Assembly (NCBI GenBank): GCA_964514485.1
Contig: CAZEWG010000010.1
Location: 23,423 to 87,422 of the forward strand
DNA length: 64,000 nucleotides
Source: JAEZAA01 sp964514485
GTDB taxonomy: Bacteria > Pseudomonadota > Gammaproteobacteria > Pseudomonadales > Oleiphilaceae
Direction: 5' to 3'
Below the pieces are notes generated by a model, which worked only from the letters and a program-made list of their open reading frames with translations, was not told where the DNA came from and made no database searches. A program made the translations under genes and the position numbers. Position 1 is the stretch's first letter, and the number at the start of each line of letters is the position of its first letter. Below are positions 1-8,365 of this stretch, piece after piece.

Positions 1-1
1 C

Positions 2-1021
2 CCGCCCCTGATTTACAGCAAGGTGACGGGTATCCAATCCCCCACTGGCGCGGAAGCGGAAGGCTGGTTGATCACCGTGGGTGGCACACCCAAGGAAATG
101 ATGGCCCACAGCCCGGAATTTACTTATCGCCGGTTGTTGGCGGCGGCGAATATGGCCAAGCGTCTGGGTGCGCAGATCATGGGCCTGGGCGCCTTTACCA
201 AAGTGGTGGGCGACTCCGGTGCGACCGTGGCCAAGCGGGCGCCCCTGCCAATCACCACCGGCAACAGCTACAGCGCCTCCGGTGCGTTGTGGGCGGCTCA
301 CGATGCCCTGAAGCGGCTGGGACTGGTGCATATCGGCCCGGACAACAAGGTGGCCGGTAAGGCGATGGTGGTCGGTGCCACCGGGGCGATTGGCTCGGTG
401 TGCGCGCGGCTGCTGGCCAAGGCCTTCGACGAGGTGTATCTGGTGGCCCGGGAGACGTCCAAGCTGCTGGCGTTGAAGGAGTCCATCCAGAAAGAGACAC
501 CAGGTGCCAAGATTTATGTTTCGGCCAACTCCGATAAAGATCTGCACAAGATGGACATGGTGGTGACGGCCACCTCCGGGGCTGGCAAGAAAATTCTTGA
601 TATCACCAAGGTGAAGCCCGGCTGTGTGATTACCGACGTGGCCCGGCCGCTGGATATTCCCGCCTCTGACGTGGCCAAGCGTCCGGATGTGATGGTGATC
701 GAGTCCGGTGAGATCGAGCTGCCCGGTGATGTGAAAATGCGCAACATCGGTCTGCCGCCCAAGGTGGCCTATGCCTGCTTGGCGGAAACCATCGTACTGG
801 CTCTGGAAGGACGCTTCGAGAACTTTACCGTGGGCCGTAACATCGAATGGGAAAAGGTGCGGGAGATCTACAAGCTGGGTCTCAAGCACGGCATGAAGCT
901 GGCGGCGATTTCCGGTGTCAATGGCGTCTTTACCGACGAAGATATTGCCCGGGTGCGCAAGCTGGCGCTGGAAAAACGGACACGGACGGTGACTCGCCTG
1001 AAAGCGGCGAATCAAGACTAA
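2..1021 (+). CDS. Long-chain acyl-[ACP] reductase (AAR)-like NAD(P)-dependent enzyme, 5' truncated
   Basis: The reading frame is open from base 2, so the gene starts upstream of the window; the GTG at 23 is internal. The protein follows the cyanobacterial AAR pattern: a first domain with MGLGAFTKVVGDSG and ITTGNSYSASG, a Rossmann domain with the nucleotide loop VVGATGAIGS near base 375, and a C-terminal AYACLAE motif (Cys codon 776-778) followed by EGRFENFTVGRN. In cyanobacterial AAR the matching Cys forms the acyl thioester, and the enzyme reduces acyl-ACP or acyl-CoA to a fatty aldehyde. Fatty aldehyde formation here is inferred. A shikimate-dehydrogenase-like annotation is the usual generic alternative. 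A terminator follows directly. With a wax ester synthase at 50.9 kb, a role in lipid reduction is plausible. Confidence 0.72.
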   Translation, partial: PPLIYSKVTGIQSPTGAEAEGWLITVGGTPKEMMAHSPEFTYRRLLAAANMAKRLGAQIMGLGAFTKVVGDSGATVAKRAPLPITTGNSYSASGALWAAHDALKRLGLVHIGPDNKVAGKAMVVGATGAIGSVCARLLAKAFDEVYLVARETSKLLALKESIQKETPGAKIYVSANSDKDLHKMDMVVTATSGAGKKILDITKVKPGCVITDVARPLDIPASDVAKRPDVMVIESGEIELPGDVKMRNIGLPPKVAYACLAETIVLALEGRFENFTVGRNIEWEKVREIYKLGLKHGMKLAAISGVNGVFTDEDIARVRKLALEKRTRTVTRLKAANQD

Positions 1022-1040
1022 ATCACCAGCCCTCCTGGAA

Positions 1041-1067
1041 AAGGCCGCAATCGCGGCCTTTTTCTTT
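1041..1067 (+). terminator. Rho-independent terminator after the AAR-like gene
   Basis: Perfect 8-bp stem AAGGCCGC / GCGGCCTT with an AATC loop, followed by TTTCTTTT, 20 bases after the stop codon of the AAR-like gene. Confidence 0.9.
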
Positions 1068-1089
1068 TGGGGCTCCTTGCATGGCGCGG

Positions 1090-1680
1090 CTAGAGCAGGC
1101 GCCGGCCATCCACCCGTAAACAGGGTTTGCGTTTAAAAAAATTGGTTGCCGGCTTGAGAGGCGCCGAGTAGGCGGTGCGGTAGGTGTCAGGAATCAGTTC
1201 CACCAGCGCATGACACACCGCGGCATAATCACTACTGATACTGTCGAGCTTGTAGGCCAGTTTCAGCAGGTTGGGCTGGAGCTCGCATAACAGGCCATAG
1301 GCGTCGATTTCGTCCATCTGCCCCAAGGCCTCGCAGATCAGCGGCAGATAATCGGGCAGTTCGTAATCGTTCAGCTCCAGGTCTGACTGGCGATAGAGGT
1401 CATTCAGTACCAGTCGGGCATCGGTGCGTTCCTGGGTATCTTGCTGGTTCTGTTCAAACAGGTAGAGCGAGAACCGGGTATAAAAACAATATTTATAATG
1501 CTTCTGCGCTGGCACCAGATCAGCTCTGGAGAGTCTCCGGCACAGATTATCCAGAGTCCGCCGTCGCTTTGCAGACAGGTGGGTGTCTTCTGCCAGTCGT
1601 TTGCGGAGCGGTGCCATAGCATCACGCAGCTGTTCCGAAGGTCTTAGCAGCAGTCGCCCAAGAGCACAGTAGGTTTGCAT
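1090..1680 (-). CDS. narJ: NarJ/TorD-type molybdoenzyme assembly chaperone, orphan
   Basis: A 196-residue protein matching the nitrate reductase delta subunit (NarJ) family. It begins with the typical ALGRLLLRPSEQLRDA, has the central YTRFSLYLFEQ and the strongly conserved ELPDYLPLICEALGQ. NarJ chaperones bind the NarG apoprotein and help insert molybdenum cofactor before membrane attachment. E. coli NarJ is about 236 residues, so this one is somewhat short at the C-terminus. The start has GAGGAG upstream. No narG, narH, narI, torA or dmsA lies nearby: neighbours are a fatty acyl reductase-like gene and, divergently, trhO. It could serve a distant nitrate reductase or another molybdoenzyme, or be a relic. 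The family call is firm; the client is unknown. Confidence 0.75.
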   Translation of the reverse strand: MQTYCALGRLLLRPSEQLRDAMAPLRKRLAEDTHLSAKRRRTLDNLCRRLSRADLVPAQKHYKYCFYTRFSLYLFEQNQQDTQERTDARLVLNDLYRQSDLELNDYELPDYLPLICEALGQMDEIDAYGLLCELQPNLLKLAYKLDSISSDYAAVCHALVELIPDTYRTAYSAPLKPATNFFKRKPCLRVDGRRLL

Positions 1681-1930
1681 GGAGTCATCTCCTCAGGGCA
1701 AAGCATCAACTCGCGTTGGTGGTTGTGCTATCACACCCCGGCTGGGCGGGAAGATCCGGGACAAGCTGTGGCACTACAGCAGCACAGTTGAGAACAATAT
1801 ACAGTTGCTGATCCGTCCAAAAAAAGACGCCTGCGGCCTCTACGACTATCACCGGCCTTCCTCACTGGTTACAATTTCGCCGCGCCCAGCCCTGGTTTTA
1901 CGTTCCAGGCCGCTATTTGGAGTCAGATTG

Positions 1931-2899
1931 ATGCGTCATGTGGTTTGCGCTTTATATAAATTCGTCACCCTGGAGGACTATGAGTCGCTTCGGGAACCGT
2001 TACTGAATTTCATGCAGGAGCATGAGATTAAAGGCACCTTGCTGCTGGCCCGGGAAGGGATTAACGGCACGGTCGCCGGCAGTCGCCAGGCCATTGATCA
2101 GCTGAAGAGCCGACTGGACTCCGATGAGCGATTCAAGGGCATTGCCTACAAAGAATCCTTCCATGAGGAAATGCCGTTCAACCGCACCAAGGTGAAGCTC
2201 AAAAAAGAAATCGTCACCATGGGAGTTGAGGACATTGACCCGCGCCGGATTGTGGGAACCTATGTCAAACCCCGGGACTGGAATGCCCTGATTTCCGATC
2301 CCGAGGTGGTGTTGATCGACACCCGCAACGATTATGAAGTGCAAATTGGCACCTTCCGCAATGCGGTGAATCCTGCGACGGATTCCTTTCGCCAGTTTCC
2401 CCAGTATGTCCAAGAGAACCTCGATCCCGCTCGGCACCGTAAGGTTGCCATGTTCTGTACCGGTGGAATCCGTTGCGAGAAATCCACGGCCTATCTAAAA
2501 CAGCAGGGCTTTGAAGAGGTTTACCACCTCGAAGGCGGGATTCTCAAATACCTGGAAGAGGTGCCGGAGGAGGAGTCCCTGTGGGTTGGCGAGTGCTTCG
2601 TCTTTGATGAGCGGGTGGCGGTCAACCATCGCCTGGAAAAGGGCCGTTATGATCTGTGCCATGCCTGTCGTCTGCCCATCACCGAGGAGGACAAAGCCAG
2701 TGAGCTCTATCAGGAAGGTGTGAGCTGTCCCCAGTGCCATGACAAGCTGACGCCCGAGCAGAAGGCCCGGTTTCAGGAGCGGGAGCGCCAGATCAAGCTG
2801 GCCCGTCAGCGGGGAGAGGAACACATCGGCGAAGAGGCCGCCCGGCTGATCGAACAACGTCGTCTGGCCAAGCGACAGCGGCCGGCGGAACAGGAATAA
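1931..2899 (+). CDS. trhO: tRNA uridine(34) hydroxylase TrhO (rhodanese family)
   Basis: A 322-residue TrhO (YceA) protein, which makes 5-hydroxyuridine at wobble position 34 of tRNAs on the way to cmo5U or mcmo5U. The N-terminal acylphosphatase-like region contains LLAREGINGTVAGS. The rhodanese domain follows with VVLIDTRNDYEV and the active-site loop CTGGIRCEKS, whose Cys is catalytic. A cysteine cluster near the C-terminus (CHACRLP and CPQCHDK) may bind zinc. The frame is open well upstream, but the ATG at 1931 is preceded by GGAG and begins the family-typical MRHVVCALYKFV. It is convergent with the glycosylase gene, with a short tandem repeat between them. Confidence 0.93.
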   Translation: MRHVVCALYKFVTLEDYESLREPLLNFMQEHEIKGTLLLAREGINGTVAGSRQAIDQLKSRLDSDERFKGIAYKESFHEEMPFNRTKVKLKKEIVTMGVEDIDPRRIVGTYVKPRDWNALISDPEVVLIDTRNDYEVQIGTFRNAVNPATDSFRQFPQYVQENLDPARHRKVAMFCTGGIRCEKSTAYLKQQGFEEVYHLEGGILKYLEEVPEEESLWVGECFVFDERVAVNHRLEKGRYDLCHACRLPITEEDKASELYQEGVSCPQCHDKLTPEQKARFQERERQIKLARQRGEEHIGEEAARLIEQRRLAKRQRPAEQE

Positions 2900-2911
2900 T
2901 CCCACATCTCC

Positions 2912-2961
2912 TGGACCGGTTCCCGGTGAAGGCTAATGGACCGGTTACCGGTGATAACTAG
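2912..2961. repeat. Two tandem 25-bp imperfect repeats between convergent genes
   Basis: Two adjacent 25-base units, 2912-2936 and 2937-2961, share 20 of 25 bases. Each begins TGGACCGGTT and contains CCGGTGA. They fill the gap between trhO and the glycosylase gene, and the second copy supplies the stop codon of the latter. No T-run is present. Confidence 0.7.
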
Positions 2962-3650
2962 TGAGCCGGCTCCAGATGATTCTCGCCCATGGAGCAGGAG
3001 CAGATGCGGCTGAGCTGGCAGTAGGGCAGACCCGTTTCCTGGTGCCACTGGTTAAAGGTCTGCTGGATCAGCCGCAGTTCCCGTTTGGTGGTGCCCCGCT
3101 GGATATCCAGCCCGGCGTCCTTGAGGCAGTCGAGGACGTCTTGGCTGAGCACAAAGGTGTCTTTACCCAGATTGCGCAACACCCGCATGCCGGTATTGCC
3201 ACCCAGGCGTTCGCCCCGTTTGCGCAACACCTCCAGCAGGCCAATCAGGTCTTCTGCGGGCCACTGGGCGACAAAGCGGCCGAAGCTGCCATGCTCCTGG
3301 GCAATGTCCAGAATAAACTGGGCATTGCGGGGCACGGTCATGATCTTTTGCATGTTGCGGATGATGCGGCTGTCCTGACCGATGGACTCCCACAGATCGG
3401 GTGGCACCAGCACCATCTTTTCCGGGACAAAGCCGAAGAAGACCTTCTCGAAATCCGGCCATTTCTGATCCACCACCCGCCAGACAAAACCCGCCTGGAA
3501 AATGCAGCGGGTCATCATCGCCAGCCATCGGTCGTCGGCTATGGCCGCCAGCTGTTCTGCCGGTTGCGGTTGAGGGAGCCAGCCGGCCAGACCCTCCGGG
3601 CCTCCTTTGCGACGCAGGGCGCGTTCGTGAATTCGGCTGAATGGCGTCAT
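2958..3650 (-). CDS. DNA-3-methyladenine glycosylase I family protein
   Basis: A 230-residue protein resembling the Tag family of helix-hairpin-helix glycosylases, which remove 3-methyladenine from alkylated DNA. Supporting segments are DDRWLAMMTRCIFQAGF near residue 40, the following WPDFEKVFFGF, and a helical region with RNMQKIMTVPRNAQFI. The C-terminus carries CSCSMGENH, with Cys and His residues reminiscent of the zinc snap in Tag, though classical Tag binds zinc through both termini and the N-terminal ligand is not obvious here. It may therefore be a divergent relative with altered specificity. A GGGAG Shine-Dalgarno precedes the ATG at 3650. Confidence 0.75.
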   Translation of the reverse strand: MTPFSRIHERALRRKGGPEGLAGWLPQPQPAEQLAAIADDRWLAMMTRCIFQAGFVWRVVDQKWPDFEKVFFGFVPEKMVLVPPDLWESIGQDSRIIRNMQKIMTVPRNAQFILDIAQEHGSFGRFVAQWPAEDLIGLLEVLRKRGERLGGNTGMRVLRNLGKDTFVLSQDVLDCLKDAGLDIQRGTTKRELRLIQQTFNQWHQETGLPYCQLSRICSCSMGENHLEPAH

Positions 3651-3705
3651 GGGAAGCTCCCGGGGTAGTTAGGGACCGGAGCCGCCAGGACAGCTCCGGT
3701 GAGGT

Positions 3706-4461
3706 TTATTTCAGCTTTTTGATCGCAGCTTCGATATTTTTGACCCGGGTGTCATTGGAGGGGTGCGAGCTGAGAAAGCCGCCACCCGGGCCTGCTTTTT
3801 GCTGCAGGGTCTGAATGGCCCGTTTCATGGCTGCCGGGTCTTCACCCATTTTATGCAAGGCCTTCACCGCATACGCATCGGACTCCAGCTCATCAGCTTG
3901 GGAGAAGCGGGAGTTGATATAGGTATAGGCAATCTGGCCCAGTTGCGAAGATGTCAGGTCACCGATCGCGCCTCCGACTGAAGCCACGGCACTGAAAGCC
4001 GTGTTGGTCAGCAACTGTTTGCGCATTTGATCGTAGCTGTGATTCAGGCGGACGTGGCCGATTTCATGTTGGAGCACGGCGCGTAGCTGATCGTCTGGCA
4101 TGGCATCCATCAGCCCGGAATAGACCCGCACCGTGCCATCCGGCATGGCGAAGGCATTGAGCTCGTTTGACTTGTAAACCTTGAAGTTAAAGTTGACATC
4201 GCCGCTGGTATCCAGGCCCGTCACCAGCTTGGCCAGGCGACGTCCATATTCCGTATTGGGACCGAGAATCTCGTTCTGCGCGTCCATTTCCTGGGCCGCT
4301 TGGCTGGCGGCTTCCTGAACAGTGCCCTTGTCGAGCAGTGCAACCTGAGCCAGGCCCGCACCTACGCTTAACGCCCTTTCCGCGTTGAATCCGCCTTCGG
4401 TCGCACAGGCTGTCAGGACACAGGGTAACGCCAGCGCGAGAAAGGTTTTCCTTAAATGCAT
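3706..4461 (-). CDS. M48-family zinc metalloprotease, lipoprotein
   Basis: A 251-residue envelope protease of the LoiP/YcaL type. The first 19 residues form a lipoprotein signal with lipobox LTAC (Cys19), so the mature protein should be membrane anchored in the periplasm. The zinc site is HEIGH (residues 132-136), with the third ligand in the downstream QADELESDAYAV segment. M48 lipoproteins cleave misfolded or damaged outer-membrane and periplasmic proteins. The ATG at 4461 is chosen because GAAGGAG precedes it and it gives a clean signal peptide; an in-frame ATG seven codons upstream lacks this. It is a single gene facing a divergent membrane protein gene. Confidence 0.9.
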   Translation of the reverse strand: MHLRKTFLALALPCVLTACATEGGFNAERALSVGAGLAQVALLDKGTVQEAASQAAQEMDAQNEILGPNTEYGRRLAKLVTGLDTSGDVNFNFKVYKSNELNAFAMPDGTVRVYSGLMDAMPDDQLRAVLQHEIGHVRLNHSYDQMRKQLLTNTAFSAVASVGGAIGDLTSSQLGQIAYTYINSRFSQADELESDAYAVKALHKMGEDPAAMKRAIQTLQQKAGPGGGFLSSHPSNDTRVKNIEAAIKKLK

Positions 4462-4748
4462 GTAACAGCTCCTTCGAAACAAATAGGCACCAAGAGATTG
4501 CCCGTCGCCAAACGCTGGCCGGCATAGCCTCGAAACATACCACTAAAAAGCAGGATCGGGGAGGGGGTTGGCGTTCGGATTGGGAGTCAATCCGCAATCG
4601 TCGTCGACCCGGCGGATGAGTATGCTAAGTGGACAGCCAGTCACTATCGCTTTCAAAGAAACGCAAGATTCGAAAGAGTGTCGGCGCTCCGGATGAGATG
4701 GTGCTGGAGCACCCGAAGGGTAGAGCACAGGGCAGGGAGGAGCGAGAA

Positions 4749-5279
4749 ATGATGAACTTTATGATGCTCATCGTTATCGGGCTGCTAGGCAGTGGATTGG
4801 TCGGTGCCGCGGCTTTTCTCGGGATTTTTTGGTGGCGTCAGCGGGTGAGCGAGCGCCGGAGAGCCCCGGATGAAAAGGAGCTGACCGAGCAGTCAGAGCT
4901 GGAATCCTTAAAGCATGAACTGGCCCAACTGGTGCCCCGCCTGTACGGGGGTGACAGCCGCTCCCAGCAGGCGGTGGGGGCCAGTCTCAACTTGGCCATG
5001 GCTTACTTCCGTTCCCGCTACTCTCGGGCGGCGTCTTTCGCGCTGGTACCCCAGCGGGAACAGCGGGAATTCCTGAACCGTTTAACCGAAGCCGAACTGC
5101 GGTTTTACGAGCAGAACCGCTATGAAGAGGGGGCGGCGACCACCCTCTTCAAATGCTGGCTAACGGCGATCACGGCCAAGGATGTCACCATGGCCCGGGA
5201 GGTACGCTCCCATCTGGACTATTTCTGTCGTCTTCCCCTGGATGAGACGGCCAACCGTTCCTCGGGCTGTACCGCCTAG
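4749..5279 (+). CDS. Single-pass membrane protein of unknown function
   Basis: A 176-residue protein that I cannot assign. One transmembrane helix spans about residues 4-28 (MLIVIGLLGSGLVGAAAFLG), followed by a basic stretch and then a soluble, Arg- and Glu-rich domain, so the soluble part is probably cytoplasmic. The soluble domain looks mainly helical and contains MAYFRSRYSRAASFAL and ELRFYEQNRYEEGAA. The ATG at 4749 follows GGGAGGAG and is preferred over an in-frame GTG at 4629, which would put 40 uncharacteristic residues before the helix. It is convergent with the LOG-family gene, 23 bases apart. Confidence 0.6.
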   Translation: MMNFMMLIVIGLLGSGLVGAAAFLGIFWWRQRVSERRRAPDEKELTEQSELESLKHELAQLVPRLYGGDSRSQQAVGASLNLAMAYFRSRYSRAASFALVPQREQREFLNRLTEAELRFYEQNRYEEGAATTLFKCWLTAITAKDVTMAREVRSHLDYFCRLPLDETANRSSGCTA

Positions 5280-5302
5280 CACGGACACTGGTGGAGGGCG
5301 GA

Positions 5303-5881
5303 TCAGTTCTCGTTGGCTTGAACCCACTTGGGCAGAGCCGGTGGCACATAGTTGCGAACCGCGTCCAGCATGGCCTCGGGAGAGGACTCCACCAGTAACA
5401 TATCCCGGTAGACGGGGCGGAGGAATTCGTCTTCCACCACATGGTCCAGAAAGGAAATCAGGCCATCGTAGAAACCGTTGATATTCAGCAGTCCACAGGG
5501 TTTGCGATGGTAGCCCAGCACGCCCCAGGTCCAGACCTCGAAGAGTTCTTCAAAGGTGCCGATGCCTCCGGGTAGGGCCAGAAAGGCGTCGGCCAGTTCC
5601 GACATGGTGGCCTTGCGCTCATGCATGGAGCTGACAATATGTAGCTCGCTCAAGCCCTGGTGGGCCAGTTCCCGATCCATCAATGACTGTGGCAACACGC
5701 CAATCACCTCACCGCCGGCTTCCCGGGCGGCGGTGGCAACCGCTCCCATCAAACCCACGGAGGCGCCGCCATAAACCACACCAATGCCCTGCTGGGCAAG
5801 GAGCCGGCCCAGATGGGTGGCGGCTTGTTGGAATTCGGGGCGACGTCCGGAGCTGGAACCGCAAAAAACTGCTATGCGCAT
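5303..5881 (-). CDS. LOG-family nucleoside 5'-monophosphate phosphoribohydrolase (TIGR00730)
   Basis: A 192-residue Rossmann-like protein of the LOG / lysine-decarboxylase-like family. It starts MRIAVFCGSSSG, has GVVYGGASVGLMG, and carries the diagnostic PGGIGTFEE motif with the upstream Arg of MHERK. Characterised members hydrolyse the N-glycosidic bond of AMP or N6-modified AMP, releasing base and ribose 5-phosphate; this is the step that activates cytokinins in plants. In bacteria the physiological role is often nucleotide salvage or clearance. It lies 39 bases downstream of the MATE gene on the same strand, so the two may be co-transcribed. Confidence 0.9.
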   Translation of the reverse strand: MRIAVFCGSSSGRRPEFQQAATHLGRLLAQQGIGVVYGGASVGLMGAVATAAREAGGEVIGVLPQSLMDRELAHQGLSELHIVSSMHERKATMSELADAFLALPGGIGTFEELFEVWTWGVLGYHRKPCGLLNINGFYDGLISFLDHVVEDEFLRPVYRDMLLVESSPEAMLDAVRNYVPPALPKWVQANEN

Positions 5882-5920
5882 GGTTGGACCTTTTGTTTCG
5901 GTTGAAAAAAAACAGCGGGG

Positions 5921-7282
5921 TTAGCCACCTTCACGGGGCATCCGTGGCAGACGCTGGTCTGTCATCAGCCGCGACATGCCCTGACGATATAACAGCCACG
6001 CCAGAATACCGGCTGCCAGGTTGCCCAACAAGGCGCCGCTGAACAGGCCGGAGAGCCCCGCCAGCCAGGCTCCGAGCCCGAGCAATGGCAGGTAACAGAG
6101 AAACAGGCGTAGCACGGAGATCAGTAGTCCGCGCAGGGGTTGGTTCATGGCATTGCTGACTGAAACCATCAGCATGCAGACGCCCAGGGCGCTGTAGCTG
6201 AAGGGGACCAGGATCAGGTAGTCCTGCAGAATCTCCCGTACCGTTTGGTCGCGGGTCAGCAACTGGGTCAGGGGCTCGGACACCAGGAGCCAAAACAACG
6301 CCACACTGAGCTGCCAGACAATGACGAAGCGCACGGCGAGCCGCACCAGCTGACGGATCTGATCGATCTTGCCGGCCCCCAGGAAGTGCCCCACCATGGG
6401 AGGCAATGACATGGTCAGGGCCAGGACGATCACAATGGAAAAGAATTCGAGCCGGGTCCCCAGCCCCCAGGCGGCCACCGCTGCGGTGCCGAAGCCGGCC
6501 ACCAGGCTGGTCGCCAGAAGGGCGGCGAGCGGGGGCATCAGTTGACTGAGCATGGCCGGTGCCATGATCTGGCCCAACTGTTTCAGAGCCGGTCCCAGTG
6601 CCAGGCTGCCCAGGTCCAGTCGCAGCCAGCGCCGTTGCAGCAGGCGCGGAAAGATAATCAGGCAGCCGATGGCAAAGGCCGTGGTCGACGCCCAGGCCGC
6701 GCCGGCAATCCCCCACCCGAAGGTGAAAATATATAAAGGGTCGAGGGCAATATTGAGCAGGCTGATGCCAACCATGGTCAGCCCTGGCAACTTGGTGTTG
6801 CTATGTGCCCGGCAGAGACTATAGCCAAAGTAGAGCACCGCCCCCAGCCAGGTGCTCAGCAGCCAGGGCGCCCAATAGCGGTCAACCAGGGGGAGCAGCG
6901 CGGCATCCGCTCCCATGGCGGTGACAATCGGCACCCGCAACAGCCAGATCAACAGGCACAAAGCCAGAATCATCAGCGCGCCAGTCCACAGCACCAAACC
7001 ACCCAGTTGCCCGGCCCGTTGCCGGTTACCGGTCCCCAGGGTACGGGAAATCACGGCCGTGGTGGCAATGCCCAGTCCCACCTGCATGCCTGAAATAAAG
7101 AGATAGACCGGCACCGTAAAGCCCGCCACCGCCAGGGGCGCCAGTCCCAGTTGGCCAATAAAAGCACTGTCGGCCAGCTGGAAGCTCATCAGGGCCAGCA
7201 CGCCGAATAACATCGGCCAGGTCATCTGGAATAGGGCTTGGCCTAGCGAAGGGGATGGTGAAACGGATGGGGCGGTTGCCAT
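5921..7282 (-). CDS. MATE family efflux transporter
   Basis: A 453-residue inner-membrane protein with about twelve hydrophobic helices in two similar halves, matching MATE (NorM/DinF-type) exporters driven by Na+ or H+. Supporting features are MTWPMLFGVLALMSFQLADS near the N-terminus, where MATE proteins have a conserved P and a D in helix 1, and the internal ISRTLGTGNRQRAGQL segment, a family hallmark after helix 2. The substrate cannot be read from sequence; drugs, dyes or metabolites are typical. A GAGAG sequence precedes the start. It probably heads a two-gene unit with the LOG-family gene. Confidence 0.92.
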   Translation of the reverse strand: MATAPSVSPSPSLGQALFQMTWPMLFGVLALMSFQLADSAFIGQLGLAPLAVAGFTVPVYLFISGMQVGLGIATTAVISRTLGTGNRQRAGQLGGLVLWTGALMILALCLLIWLLRVPIVTAMGADAALLPLVDRYWAPWLLSTWLGAVLYFGYSLCRAHSNTKLPGLTMVGISLLNIALDPLYIFTFGWGIAGAAWASTTAFAIGCLIIFPRLLQRRWLRLDLGSLALGPALKQLGQIMAPAMLSQLMPPLAALLATSLVAGFGTAAVAAWGLGTRLEFFSIVIVLALTMSLPPMVGHFLGAGKIDQIRQLVRLAVRFVIVWQLSVALFWLLVSEPLTQLLTRDQTVREILQDYLILVPFSYSALGVCMLMVSVSNAMNQPLRGLLISVLRLFLCYLPLLGLGAWLAGLSGLFSGALLGNLAAGILAWLLYRQGMSRLMTDQRLPRMPREGG

Positions 7283-7413
7283 TTACTACTCTCTATTGCA
7301 GGAGCGCACAGTTTAGAGGCTCCTCCGCCCCACATAAAGAGCTGGCCGGGATTTGACGGTTTCAGCCCGGGTGCGGGCTCCCCGCCACAGCGGCCCTCGG
7401 TGAGTCCGTCTGA

Positions 7414-7710
7414 CTAGGGGGTTGCATTACGCAGACTGTCCATTGGGTCCCACTCGCTGAACTCTTCCGCGCTCAGATGGGCGTTATCGTCCTGATCCAG
7501 ATCGCCGAACGACTGATGCAGCATTTGGTTGCGCTGGGCTTCCATCTCACTGATCTTGCCGTCGTTATCGATATCGAATTGCAGAAAGGCCTCCTGTTGG
7601 GCGCCCTCCAGCTTCAGGATCTGTTCTTTTTCAGCTTCGCTCATGTTGCTCTGAGCCAGGGCAACACCAGGCATGGCAAGCAGCAATGCGCAGGCAAAGG
7701 GATATTTCAT
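7414..7710 (-). CDS. Secreted EF-hand protein
   Basis: A 98-residue protein with a cleavable signal peptide (about residues 1-19, ending VALA) and two EF-hand calcium loops: DIDNDGKISEME and DLDQDDNAHLSAEE. The first loop has standard ligands at positions 1, 3, 5 and 12. The second is slightly unusual, with Asn and Ala around positions 6-7. Calcium binding in the periplasm or outside is expected, but the role is unknown. GGAGAAA precedes the start. The next gene upstream on the same strand is another small secreted protein, 121 bases away. Confidence 0.8.
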   Translation of the reverse strand: MKYPFACALLLAMPGVALAQSNMSEAEKEQILKLEGAQQEAFLQFDIDNDGKISEMEAQRNQMLHQSFGDLDQDDNAHLSAEEFSEWDPMDSLRNATP

Positions 7711-7831
7711 GGTCTTTCTCCAAAGTCGTTGAGTGATTGGGGCGGGTCAGTGGGCTGACGGCGCCGGGTACAAAACACAGCAGTCTGTCTTATCTTGTAC
7801 TAGCGAAGATTCGCTCACCAGTTTGGAGGGG

Positions 7832-8365
7832 TCAGGGAAGGTTCAGCATCGGCCTGGGTTGGGCTTGGGTTTTGCCGCCGGTGAGGTTGGCCAGAATCGG
7901 TTGAAGGGGCCGGTTGCGCACCTCCACACTGACGAAATATTCAGGCTGATATTCATCGGCGATATAGCCCACGGTTTTATCCGGAAACTTGACGATATAC
8001 AGGGTTAGCTTGCCGCGGGTTTCAATCAGTTTTTCTGTCATGTTGCGGGTCTGCCGCTCTCGCAGAACCTGCAAAATGCTGGTGGAGGGTTGCTCATCGC
8101 CGAACAGGTCTTTCAGGTATTCCGCCGCGGGCATGGTGGAGCGCTCTTCGAACTGGTCCCGGTGGACGGTGGCAATATGCACCTCACTGCCGTCTTCATA
8201 CCGGGTGGTGAGGGTGGCGTTATCCAGGCTTTGGCTTTGAATCCCCGTGATGGGTAACTGCATGGAATAGTCCCCCACTCGAAGGGAAATGTCCTGGGCG
8301 TGCAGGGGCGTGGCGAGGGCGAGAGCTGCTACCGCATGGAACAGCCAGCGAGTGGGCGTCATCAT
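7832..8365 (-). CDS. Secreted protein of unknown function
   Basis: A 177-residue protein I do not recognise. It has a Sec signal peptide of about 23 residues ending LHAQ. The mature part looks beta-rich (SLRVGDYSMQLPITGI, TTRYEDGSEVHIATVHR) and ends in a proline-rich tail. There is no lipobox and no cysteine in the mature region. Two adjacent ATG codons (8365 and 8362) could both start it. With the EF-hand gene just downstream it may form a small envelope operon. Confidence 0.6.
   Translation of the reverse strand: MMTPTRWLFHAVAALALATPLHAQDISLRVGDYSMQLPITGIQSQSLDNATLTTRYEDGSEVHIATVHRDQFEERSTMPAAEYLKDLFGDEQPSTSILQVLRERQTRNMTEKLIETRGKLTLYIVKFPDKTVGYIADEYQPEYFVSVEVRNRPLQPILANLTGGKTQAQPRPMLNLP

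Noticed and set aside
1679..1930. Upstream extension of trhO
   Set aside because: These 84 residues have no family similarity, while ATG 1931 has GGAG and begins the conserved TrhO sequence.
2912..2961. CRISPR-like or phage attachment repeat
   Set aside because: Only two adjacent imperfect units without spacers, integrase or tRNA nearby.
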